44,397 nt of DNA. Source: Burkholderiales bacterium. GTDB lineage: Bacteria > Pseudomonadota > Gammaproteobacteria > Burkholderiales > Burkholderiaceae_D. A model generated the notes under the pieces. It did not search any database, was not told the DNA's origin, and worked only from the letters and a program-made list of their open reading frames with translations. The stretch's first letter is position 1. Every line of letters begins with the position of its first letter. Shown here piece by piece: positions 18,945 through 26,720 of the stretch. The translations under genes were made by a program, and so were the position numbers. The DNA lies in NCBI GenBank assembly GCA_947475815.1, contig CANJOT010000006.1:1-44397 (forward strand), given 5' to 3'.

Positions 18945-19760
18945 ATGCTGATGCAGCGGCGCCACAACCTTTCGCAGTGGCTTGCGCTTGCACCGTGGTG
19001 GATCAGCGTGATCATCTCGGCGGGTACGTTCGTCTGTCTGCAGTACCTGCTGCCACCCCTGCTCGACAATACCCATGCCGAAGCGTCGGGTGCAATCCTG
19101 CAGTTCTGGTCACCCTACCTTGCCATCCTGCTCATCATTCCACTACCGTTTGCCCTGTTTCATCGCGAAGAACGGGAGCGTCTGGTAGAAACCGAGCGCA
19201 ATCTGAATCTGCTGCGTGAACTCAAACACAGCGCGTTCGTCAACCGGCTGATTCCGGTATTTCGTCAGCAAGGATATGGCGTTGAGGAAGTCTCGGATGC
19301 ACGCTACGACCTGATCCTGCGCCGCGGTGGCGAGAAGACCATCGTCACCTGCAAGTCCGGGCATGCCGCCATGGTGTCAACGCGCTTTGTGCGCAATGCA
19401 CAACAAACCCAGACGGCGCAACACGCCGCTGGCGCAAAAGTCATCACCTGTGGCAGTTTTTCACCGGGTGCGGCGCGTTATCAGCGCACCTCATCGGTGG
19501 AACTGATCGACGGCCACAAGCTCATCAGGCTCATGGACGACGGCCGGAAAGCACGCGAACGGACCGACGATCTCCTCCTGCCCTTCGGCCCGTCCAGCGG
19601 CAACACCCTGCCCCTTGGTCTGGTCACCGAGAGCAATGTGCCCGCCTGCCCGCGCTGCGGCAGCGACATGAACCTGCAGTCTCTGATAGCCGAGCAGGGC
19701 GAAGTCCGCTACTGGGTGTGTGCACGTTATCCCGCCTGCCGCAGCACCCGGCCCACCTGA
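18945..19760 (+). CDS. Membrane-anchored Mrr-like restriction-endonuclease-fold protein with zinc ribbon
   Basis: The 271-residue protein has two N-terminal membrane helices (about residues 13-37 and 48-68), followed by a charged stretch. The next domain has an Mrr_cat pattern: QGYGVEEVSDARYDLILRRGG, then VTCKS as the PD-(D/E)xK core, with the usual Gln before Cys-Lys replaced by Thr. The C-terminus is a topoisomerase-type zinc ribbon (CPRCGSDM...CARYPACR). It probably acts on DNA at the inner membrane; whether it is a defence nuclease or a housekeeping protein is unknown. The ATG at 18945 lacks a clear Shine-Dalgarno; ATG 18951 is an alternative. It converges with ppiD. Confidence 0.78.
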   Translation: MLMQRRHNLSQWLALAPWWISVIISAGTFVCLQYLLPPLLDNTHAEASGAILQFWSPYLAILLIIPLPFALFHREERERLVETERNLNLLRELKHSAFVNRLIPVFRQQGYGVEEVSDARYDLILRRGGEKTIVTCKSGHAAMVSTRFVRNAQQTQTAQHAAGAKVITCGSFSPGAARYQRTSSVELIDGHKLIRLMDDGRKARERTDDLLLPFGPSSGNTLPLGLVTESNVPACPRCGSDMNLQSLIAEQGEVRYWVCARYPACRSTRPT

Positions 19761-19789
19761 AACGGGAAGCGCAGCCCCAGCAGCGACGC

Positions 19790-21703
19790 TTATTGCTGAA
19801 GCACCGCGCTCTTGCTGTCGGTAACGGGCTTGAGCACCTCCACCTTGGCGCGCTTCTTGATGTTGTCAAGATAGGCAGCAAACTCGACTTCGCCAGCCTG
19901 GCGCGCGAGATTCTGGGTGATGTTGGCAGTTTGCGCGGCGTCCGGCGCATCGGCCTGAACCACACGGCTGATGCGATACACGGCGTAGCCGCCGGCGCTC
20001 AGTTCGGCACCGGTATACGAAGGCAGGCTCGCGGTCTCAGCCTTGAACACCATGGCCAGACCTTCCGGAGCCAGTCCTTCACCCTTGCCGCGGGTGACCA
20101 GTTTTGGCTTACCGAAATCACTGGCCGCCGCGCCACCGCGCAGGGCAGCCAGACGCGCATCACCCGCCGTCCGGGCCAGCTTGGCCGATTCGACGGCAAC
20201 GATACGCGCCGTCACCTGATCCTTGACCTCATCAAGCGGGCGCCGGGTTGCCGGCTTGTTTTCAAGCACACGGGCCGAGACCAGAGTGCCAGGCGCGATT
20301 TCGACCGCTTCGGTATTGCGTTTGTTTTTCAGGGCCTCATCGCCAAACAGGGCGGCAAGCAGCTTGGCGTTCGCCCAGGGCGCTTTTGCATCCACTGGCG
20401 CACGTGTCACGCCGTCCGCTGTCTGGATCGTCAGCTTGAGCTTGTCGGCCGCTGGCTTGAGGCTGTCAGACTGATCGTAAACGGCGTTGATAAACTGCTC
20501 GGCCAGTTCGGCGAATTTGCGGCTGGCGAGCTGTTTGGTGATTTCGCCCTCAATCTCGCCCTTGACCTCGGCCAGCGACTTGCCAGCGGCGGCCTTGATC
20601 CCGGACAGGCGGATGATGTGGAATCCGAAATCGGACTGCACCAGCGCGCTGGTTTCGTTCAGTCGCATCTTGAACACCACTTCATCAAACTGCGGCACCA
20701 TGGCGCCGCGGCTAAAGTAGTCCAGATCGCCGCCCTTCTCGGCTGAACCGGGATCCTGCGAGTACTGTTTGGCCAGCTTGGCAAAATCATTGGGCGCAGC
20801 CTTGACCTTGGCGAGCACTTCCTCTGCCGTCGCACGCGCTTTTTTCTTGTCAGCGTCGCTGGCATCCTTGGCCGCGTTAATCAGGATATGACTGGCACGG
20901 CGCTGTTCGGGAGCCTCATAGCGCTTCTTGTTCTGCGCGTAATACTCCGCGATCGCCTCGGGCGTCACGCTGACCTGTTTGGCTGCTGCATCACCATTGA
21001 GCACCAGATATTCGATACGCAACTGCTGCGCAATCTCGAACTCCTGTCCGTGGCTGTCGTAATACTGCTTGCGCAGTTCATCCGTCACCTTCACCTGGGC
21101 GGCAAAATCGGCCGGCTTGAAGGTCTGCTCGGCGACTTCGCGCTGCTGCATGACAATGTCGGTAATGCGTTTGGCCACCGTCTTGGGAACGATGGTCGAC
21201 TCCTGCAGCACGTTGGTCAGAATCTGTGTGCTCAGATCGCGACGCAACCGGGCCTCGAACATGGGGGGCGTCATGCCCTGGGCAGCCAGCAGGGTGGCAT
21301 ATTTCTCGCTGCTGAAGGCGCCGTTTTCCTGTACAGAGGGAATGGCAGCAATGGTGCTGCGCAATTTGTCGTCGGTCACCATCAGGTTGCTGCGGGCAAT
21401 TTCATACGCCAGCGCGCGTTCCCGGATCAGGCTCTCGAGCACCTGGGTTTTCATTTCCGGCGTCTCGAACACTTTAGGATCGATGCCCGAACCGAGTTGC
21501 TGTTGCAGGCGCTGGATCTGTTCGCGCTGTGCACCATCGAACTCTTCCTGCGAAATGGCAACACCGCCGACCTTGGCGATCGTGCCTTCCGTGCTGGCCA
21601 TGCGCATATACCCTTCGATGCCAAAAAACGCGAAGGAGGGCAAAATCAGCAGCAGGAGCACAAACTGCATCAGGCGCTGGTGGGTGCGGATAAATTCGAA
21701 CAT
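19790..21703 (-). CDS. ppiD: Periplasmic peptidyl-prolyl isomerase / chaperone PpiD
   Basis: PpiD is an inner-membrane-anchored foldase that helps newly exported proteins fold. The 637-residue protein begins MFEFIRTHQRLMQFVLL, and one membrane helix spans about residues 11-30. A SurA_N-type chaperone region follows (about 35-180). A parvulin rotamase domain covers about 268-370 (RRASHILINAAKDAS to DFGFHIIRLSGI). ATG 21703 is chosen because the family starts here; the open frame extends 66 codons further upstream without homology. A hairpin followed by a T-run lies 18 bases upstream of the start (21721-21747). Confidence 0.94.
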   Translation of the reverse strand: MFEFIRTHQRLMQFVLLLLILPSFAFFGIEGYMRMASTEGTIAKVGGVAISQEEFDGAQREQIQRLQQQLGSGIDPKVFETPEMKTQVLESLIRERALAYEIARSNLMVTDDKLRSTIAAIPSVQENGAFSSEKYATLLAAQGMTPPMFEARLRRDLSTQILTNVLQESTIVPKTVAKRITDIVMQQREVAEQTFKPADFAAQVKVTDELRKQYYDSHGQEFEIAQQLRIEYLVLNGDAAAKQVSVTPEAIAEYYAQNKKRYEAPEQRRASHILINAAKDASDADKKKARATAEEVLAKVKAAPNDFAKLAKQYSQDPGSAEKGGDLDYFSRGAMVPQFDEVVFKMRLNETSALVQSDFGFHIIRLSGIKAAAGKSLAEVKGEIEGEITKQLASRKFAELAEQFINAVYDQSDSLKPAADKLKLTIQTADGVTRAPVDAKAPWANAKLLAALFGDEALKNKRNTEAVEIAPGTLVSARVLENKPATRRPLDEVKDQVTARIVAVESAKLARTAGDARLAALRGGAAASDFGKPKLVTRGKGEGLAPEGLAMVFKAETASLPSYTGAELSAGGYAVYRISRVVQADAPDAAQTANITQNLARQAGEVEFAAYLDNIKKRAKVEVLKPVTDSKSAVLQQ

Positions 21704-22045
21704 GACCGGTCCGTTCTGAAAATTAAAAAGGCGAACCCGTGTTCGCCCTGTCTGGATGGAGACCCATCGCGGGGCTTGTTCGCCGCCCTGTTGTTGGCTC
21801 CCCGGCGCAGGCCGCCACAAGCGCGCCCTGCTACGTGGGGCAATCAACCTGAAAGGATAGCATAGGTTGTGCCCGTCCAGACCACTGACCCGAATGAGCA
21901 CGTCCAGCCTGAATGCAGGATTTCGCTGCCTACGCCAGCAACGGCCATTTCATCGCCACGCGCATCAGCGGTAATCAGCACTCCGGCCCTCTGCCCTCTC
22001 CCCGCAATGCACGTGCTGCGAAACATGCGCAAGACGAGTGCTGCA
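21704..22045. other. Intergenic region between ppiD and the Bug gene
   Basis: This 342-base stretch holds the terminator-like hairpin at 21721-21747 and a 19-base word (21891-21909) that recurs at 32737-32755. I found no tRNA, although tRNAs often precede ppiD in related bacteria, and no recognisable coding sequence. Confidence 0.6.
21721..21747 (-). terminator. Terminator-like hairpin just before ppiD
   Basis: On the minus strand GGCGAAC and GTTCGCC form a 7-bp stem with a 4-base loop, followed directly by TTTTTAATTTT. It is a well-formed intrinsic terminator for leftward transcription, yet sits only 18 bases before the ppiD start. It either ends an upstream transcript or works as an attenuator. 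Confidence 0.6.
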
Positions 22046-23032
22046 TCATTCTCCCTTGACGCCGGTTTCCTTGACCACTTTGGTCCACTTGACCACTTCA
22101 GTCTTGATGTAGGCGGAAAATTCAGCCGGCGTATTGCCCACCACGTCGGTGCCCTGCCGCGCCAGGCGAGCCTTGATCTCGGGATTTCTCAGGACGGCCA
22201 GCGTCGCGTCATGCAATTTGCTGACGATCTCCCTGGACGTTCCGACCGGTGCAAAAATGCCATACCAGGCCATTGCGGCATAACCGGGAACGGTTTCCGC
22301 AATCGCCGGCACATCGGGCAGTAGCGGTGAGCGTTTTGGTGAAGCAACACCGAGCGCGCGGACCTTTCCCGCCTTGACATTTTCCAGTGCGTGCAAAAAG
22401 CTGTCCATGAGGATGGGCACCTGGCCGGCAAGCTGAGCCAACTGACCCGGATTGGCGCCACGGAAGGTAATCGGCACGAGGTCGATGCCAGCCATGCTGG
22501 CGAACATGGCGAAATTCAGGTGCGTGGTTGAACCATTGCCCGCACTCACATAATCGTATTTGCCCGGCTTGGCCTTGGCCAGATCGATCAACTCCCTGAC
22601 GGAGGTTGCCGGGAAAGAAGGATGCACCGTCAAGACCTGCGAGGCTTCGGCCACCTCGGTGATCGCCAGCAGGTCCTTTTCGGTATCGAAGGGCAGCTTG
22701 GGGCCGTACATGCCGGGATTGATGGCAATGTTGCCGGTCGACGCGAACAGCAGGGTATAACCGTCAGGCGGAGCGCTGACGACCGCCTGCATGCCGATGA
22801 TGCCGTTCGCGCCGGCGCGGTTGTCAACGATGACCGGCTGCTTGAGGTACTCGGCCAGACCCTCGGCGACAATACGCCCGAGCAGGTCGCCCGCACCGCC
22901 CGCCGACAGCGGCACGATCAGGCGGATGGGCTTAGATGGATACTGTTGTGCCGCAACCGGACTGGCAAACAGGGTCGTGGTCGCAACAGCAAGGAGGTAG
23001 CAAAACAAGGCGTTGCGACGGGTCGAATCCAT
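22046..23032 (-). CDS. Tripartite tricarboxylate transporter substrate-binding protein (Bug/TctC family)
   Basis: The 328-residue periplasmic binding protein has a signal peptide ending VAAQQ (about residues 1-27), followed by the Bug opening YPSKPIRLIVPLSAGGAGDLLGR. Other family signatures are VDNRAGANGIIG and DGYTLLFASTGNIAINP. These proteins capture small carboxylated or amidated solutes, and many work without a linked TctAB permease; none is seen here. ATG 23032 is chosen because AGGAG lies 6 bases upstream and the signal peptide starts there. A near-palindromic site lies about 130 bases upstream (23162-23176), matching one before the hydantoinase operon, so it may share a regulator. Confidence 0.92.
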   Translation of the reverse strand: MDSTRRNALFCYLLAVATTTLFASPVAAQQYPSKPIRLIVPLSAGGAGDLLGRIVAEGLAEYLKQPVIVDNRAGANGIIGMQAVVSAPPDGYTLLFASTGNIAINPGMYGPKLPFDTEKDLLAITEVAEASQVLTVHPSFPATSVRELIDLAKAKPGKYDYVSAGNGSTTHLNFAMFASMAGIDLVPITFRGANPGQLAQLAGQVPILMDSFLHALENVKAGKVRALGVASPKRSPLLPDVPAIAETVPGYAAMAWYGIFAPVGTSREIVSKLHDATLAVLRNPEIKARLARQGTDVVGNTPAEFSAYIKTEVVKWTKVVKETGVKGE

Positions 23033-23161
23033 TCGGTTCTCCTGATGGGTGACTGGCTCAGCATCGCTGGGCCCGAGGGAAGCTTCTTCTTGCAGCACTG
23101 GGATAGCGCTTTGACATTTCATGCGGCACACTCTAGCACCGCGCAATTTTTTGAACGAATT

Positions 23162-23176
23162 GATTCCAAATTAGAA
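23162..23176. promoter_or_regulatory. Near-palindromic operator candidate upstream of the Bug gene
   Basis: GATTCCAAATTAGAA lies 130 bases upstream of the Bug gene. It differs by one base from the site at 24975-24989. The core fits the LysR pattern T-N11-A with dyad symmetry. Confidence 0.45.
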
Positions 23177-23225
23177 TTGAATTACCCGGCATGCAGCAAC
23201 AATGGCGTCCTGACCAAGGCGTCAT

Positions 23226-23741
23226 TCATTCAAACCATTGTTCGCCGAGGATCAGGGGAACACCCTTGTTGGCTTCGTCCTTGCCGTCAAACGGAGCGCC
23301 GGCCTGATTGGTGCGCGCCAGCACATCCTGTGCCGGGTCAAGGGCGGCACCGATGCGCAAGAGCACCAGCGCCTCGCCAGTCTCTTCGGCCGCAAACCAG
23401 TACAGTGAATTGCGTGGCAGCAGCACACAATCATTTTTTGCAACCCGGCGCGCCTCGCCCTCGGGTCCGTAAAACAGGGCCACGCCCTGGAGGATGACGA
23501 ACAGATGGTCTTCATTGGGGTGGGCATGCAGGGCATTCTCCCCCCCACTGGCGTAGGTCTTGAGCACGGCCGACAGGTTCGGCGTCGCCACCAGAACCTG
23601 ATTAGTGCGGCCCTGCTCCGGCAGCTGCGCGCTCAGATGCACAAAACTGGGCGTGGTTTTCTGCGCGAGTCGCGCGAGTTCCTGGCGCCATGCCTGCGTG
23701 TCCTTCACGATCGGCACGACCTCGTGTCCATTGCGTTGCAT
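23226..23741 (-). CDS. Cupin-domain protein
   Basis: The 171-residue protein has a single cupin barrel: motif 1 GGENALHAHPNEDHLFVILQG, with metal-binding His-His-Glu/Asp-type ligands, then a second strand set with KNDCVLLPRNSLYWF. Its role is not known; in this cluster it could be a small isomerase, dioxygenase or sensor of the catabolised compound. ATG 23741 is preferred to TTG 23747 because GGGAG lies 9 bases before the ATG but only 3 before the TTG. It is the second gene of a likely leftward operon behind the dehydrogenase at 23778-24818. Confidence 0.87.
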   Translation of the reverse strand: MQRNGHEVVPIVKDTQAWRQELARLAQKTTPSFVHLSAQLPEQGRTNQVLVATPNLSAVLKTYASGGENALHAHPNEDHLFVILQGVALFYGPEGEARRVAKNDCVLLPRNSLYWFAAEETGEALVLLRIGAALDPAQDVLARTNQAGAPFDGKDEANKGVPLILGEQWFE

Positions 23742-23777
23742 GTTCAATGTCTCCCTGTCAGATGCTTGAAGAACGGT

Positions 23778-24818
23778 TTACCGGGCGAGTGTGGCCAGCC
23801 TCTGGCGCCAGGCCGCGGTCGCTTCCGGATTGCGGCAATAGCGTGGCACATCGCCACGCAGAATGTTTTCCAGATTTTCAAATAATGCCCGCGGGATCGA
23901 GGCCATCACCTCACGCGTTTGTCCCACCATGTGCGGCGTCAGAATGACGTTGTCCAAATCCCGCAAGGGGCTGTCAGCAGGCAAGGGCTCGAGCTCAAAG
24001 GTATCCAAGGCTGCGCCGACAATGCGGTGTTCCCTGAGGGTGTTGTACACCGCGTCCTGATCGACCAGTCCTCCCCTTGAGGTATTGATGAAATACGCGC
24101 CCGACTTCATGAGCGCAAACTGTGCGGCACCCATGATGTGCCGGGTTTCGGGCGTGAGCGTCAAATGCAGGCTGACGATGTCGCTGCGGCGCAGCAGTTC
24201 TTCAAAGGAAACCAGTTCCACGCCTTCGGGAGGCGGGCCGGCGCGGGTCGGGCGGTCGATGGCGAGGATCTTCACACCCCAGTTGCCCAGACGCTCCACC
24301 ACACCACGGCCAATCCGGCCGAGCCCGACCAAACCGATGGTCTTGCCCATGAGCATCTGCGCGTGCCTGAGCATGGGGCGCGGACGATTTTCCCGCAACT
24401 GGCTCTCGGAGCTCTGCAGACCGTACATCAGGGCCAGCATCAGCATCACCGTGGCCTCGGCCATCGAGTTGAAGTTTTCCGGCGTCGGACCGTGCGCCAC
24501 GATCAGGCCGAGCTCGCGGGCTGCGGCGAGATCGACCGAGTCGGTACCGGCGGTCGGAAAAATGATCGCGCGACAGGCCGGCGCATGCGCCATGACTTCG
24601 CGCGAAATCAGCGACTTGGTGGTGGTGATGATGACGTCAGCCCGGCCGAACAGGCGCTCCAGATCGGCCGGCGCGAAACGGGTCTGCGCGGGTGGCCTGG
24701 GCGGCGGCCCCTGAATGAGTTCAAAGCCACGGCGCACGACCTCGCTCTTGATTTCCTGCATCCACGGCGGTTCGGCCAGATAATCGGAGGCGATGAAAAT
24801 CGTTCGGCGTCCTGGCAT
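23778..24818 (-). CDS. D-isomer-specific 2-hydroxyacid dehydrogenase
   Basis: The 346-residue cytosolic NAD(P)-dependent enzyme reduces a 2-oxoacid or oxidises a D-2-hydroxyacid. The nucleotide-binding loop VGLGRIGRG is near residue 160. Catalytic positions are visible as NTSRGGLVD (Arg), DTFELEPLP (Glu region) and LTPHMVGQT (His). The substrate cannot be told from sequence; the neighbouring hydantoinase genes suggest an acid from the same pathway. ATG 24818 has AAGG 6 bases upstream; an upstream in-frame start adds 23 residues without homology. It diverges from the hydantoinase operon across a 252-bp spacer. Confidence 0.92.
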   Translation of the reverse strand: MPGRRTIFIASDYLAEPPWMQEIKSEVVRRGFELIQGPPPRPPAQTRFAPADLERLFGRADVIITTTKSLISREVMAHAPACRAIIFPTAGTDSVDLAAARELGLIVAHGPTPENFNSMAEATVMLMLALMYGLQSSESQLRENRPRPMLRHAQMLMGKTIGLVGLGRIGRGVVERLGNWGVKILAIDRPTRAGPPPEGVELVSFEELLRRSDIVSLHLTLTPETRHIMGAAQFALMKSGAYFINTSRGGLVDQDAVYNTLREHRIVGAALDTFELEPLPADSPLRDLDNVILTPHMVGQTREVMASIPRALFENLENILRGDVPRYCRNPEATAAWRQRLATLAR

Positions 24819-24974
24819 GAAAGACCTTTCGGATGGCATCCAGCTAGAATGGTCGGGGCGATTGCTTCCAGATTGAATACATCGCATGCTAACGCAAAAC
24901 CCCGGAAAGCGGCATCAATTCGACTTGTTTTCAAAGGGAAACCAGCTGGTTGTGCGCGCTTGGCCGGGTAATCA

Positions 24975-24989
24975 GATTCCAAATTGGAA
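24975..24989. promoter_or_regulatory. Near-palindromic operator candidate upstream of the hydantoinase operon
   Basis: GATTCCAAATTGGAA contains TTCCAA-A-TTGGAA, an exact dyad around one central base, in the spacer between the divergent dehydrogenase and hydantoinase genes. It is the twin of the site at 23162-23176. Binding by the LysR protein at 30485-31390 is an inference. Confidence 0.5.
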
Positions 24990-25070
24990 AGAATTGGAGG
25001 CGCTAGCATCGAGGTGGTAAATTGGAGAAAACCATGCTGTCGGCACAACAAGAATCACAGTGGAGTTCGG

Positions 25071-26720
25071 ATGACAAAATCACGTATCGATGACCCGGTA
25101 GCCCTTGAAATCATTTGGGAGCGTTGCATTTCCATCGTCGATGAAGCCGCCGACACGCTCGTACGCGCGGCCTTTTCAACCATTGCCCGGGAGTCCAACG
25201 ATTACGGCTGCGTGCTCTGCGATGCCGATGGCCTGAGCATCTGCAACACCACCAAGGGCACGCCGCCCATGGCAATCATCATTCCGCGCACCGTGCGCGC
25301 CATGCTGGAGCGCATCCCGGCGAGCGAACTCGAGCCCGGGGATGTGCTGTTCACCAATGACCCCTACTACGGCGCTGGTCATCTGCCGGATTTTTGCGTG
25401 GCCATGCCGATCTTTCGCGACGGTGCGCTGGTGGCCATCGCGGCCGCCTGTTCGCATGTGGCCGATGTCGGCGGCACCATCGCCCCGGATGCGCGTGAGG
25501 CGTACGAAGAAGGCATCTGCTTCCCACCGGTCAAACTGATCCGCGCCGGCAAGCCGGACCAGGTGATTTTTTCCATCATCGAAAAAAATGTGCGTGTGCC
25601 CGAGCAGGTCATCGGCGATCTCAACGCGCTCGTCGCCTCGTGCAATACCAGCGCGGTAGAACTGCAGAAGCTGATGGATGAAACCGGCATGGACGAGTTG
25701 CGCTCGCTGTCAGCGACCCTCAACGCGCGTACTGAAATGGCGTTTCGTGCCGCCGTCCAAGAGATCCCCGACGGCACCTACTCCAGTTCGATCGAAACCG
25801 ACGGCTACCGCGCACCCGTGACCCTGAAGTGCGCCATTACCATCCGCGGCAGCGACATCGAAGTCGACTGCACCGGCACCTCGCCCCAGGTCAGCCCGGG
25901 AGGTGTCAACGTCGTCTACAACTTTACCTACGCCTTCTTTAGCTACACGCTCAAATGCATGCTCGACCCGCATACGCCCTATAACGAAGGGGTGACCCGG
26001 CCGCTCAATCTGTTCATCCCCGAAGGTACGGTACTCAATCCGCGCTTTCCGGCGCCGGTGTTCGCGCGCAACCAGACGGCCCACTACCTGCCGGCGCTGA
26101 TCATGGCGGCGCTTGCCGAGGCCATCCCTGGGCGCGTCATCGCTGCCTGTGGCGCGCCGGCTAACCGCACGGTATTTACCGGGCCGGTCGGGCACGACGG
26201 ACGGCCCTTCAACTTCATGATGATCTGCAGCGGTGGCATGGGCGCGGGTGCCAGCCAGGACGGCTACTCGTGCACACCCTTCCCGTCCAACTCCGGTTCA
26301 CCCCCGGTCGAGATCGTCGAGAGCGTCGTGCCGTTGATGGTGCGCCGCAAGGCCCTGCGCGTCGATTCTGGTGGCGACGGGCAGTATCGCGGCGGCCTGG
26401 GCATCGAGATGGTCGTCGAGAACAGTTCGCCCAATGCGGTGTTTGTGTCGACGCGCATGGACCGCATCGACCATCCACCCGAGCCACTGGCCGGCGGCAA
26501 GGAAGGCGCACCGGCCGGGATCTGGCTGGACTATACCAAGCCGTTTCCCTCCAAGGGCCGCGGCGAACTCAAGCCCAATGAGAAGCTGGTGATCCATTCG
26601 CCCGGCGGCGGTGGCTATGGCCCGCCTGAACTGCGGGATCGACTGAAGATTGAAGAAGATTTGCGCGAGGGCTACGTCAGTGCCGCAGCCAGCGCCACCA
26701 ACCACGGAGGACAGCACTGA
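25071..26720 (+). CDS. Hydantoinase B / oxoprolinase family protein
   Basis: The 549-residue protein is the B subunit type of ATP-dependent hydantoinases, N-methylhydantoinases and related acetophenone-carboxylase-like enzymes. It opens DPVALEIIWERCISIVDEAADTLVRAAFS, and has FTNDPYYGAGHLPD, HVADVGG and a C-terminal GGGGYGPP loop, all family features. ATG 25071 has GGAG 5 bases upstream; an in-frame earlier start lacks homology. Its stop overlaps the start of the A subunit by one base (TGATG at 26718-26722), with GGAGG just before it, so the two are coupled. The specific substrate is unknown. Confidence 0.93.
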   Translation: MTKSRIDDPVALEIIWERCISIVDEAADTLVRAAFSTIARESNDYGCVLCDADGLSICNTTKGTPPMAIIIPRTVRAMLERIPASELEPGDVLFTNDPYYGAGHLPDFCVAMPIFRDGALVAIAAACSHVADVGGTIAPDAREAYEEGICFPPVKLIRAGKPDQVIFSIIEKNVRVPEQVIGDLNALVASCNTSAVELQKLMDETGMDELRSLSATLNARTEMAFRAAVQEIPDGTYSSSIETDGYRAPVTLKCAITIRGSDIEVDCTGTSPQVSPGGVNVVYNFTYAFFSYTLKCMLDPHTPYNEGVTRPLNLFIPEGTVLNPRFPAPVFARNQTAHYLPALIMAALAEAIPGRVIAACGAPANRTVFTGPVGHDGRPFNFMMICSGGMGAGASQDGYSCTPFPSNSGSPPVEIVESVVPLMVRRKALRVDSGGDGQYRGGLGIEMVVENSSPNAVFVSTRMDRIDHPPEPLAGGKEGAPAGIWLDYTKPFPSKGRGELKPNEKLVIHSPGGGGYGPPELRDRLKIEEDLREGYVSAAASATNHGGQH

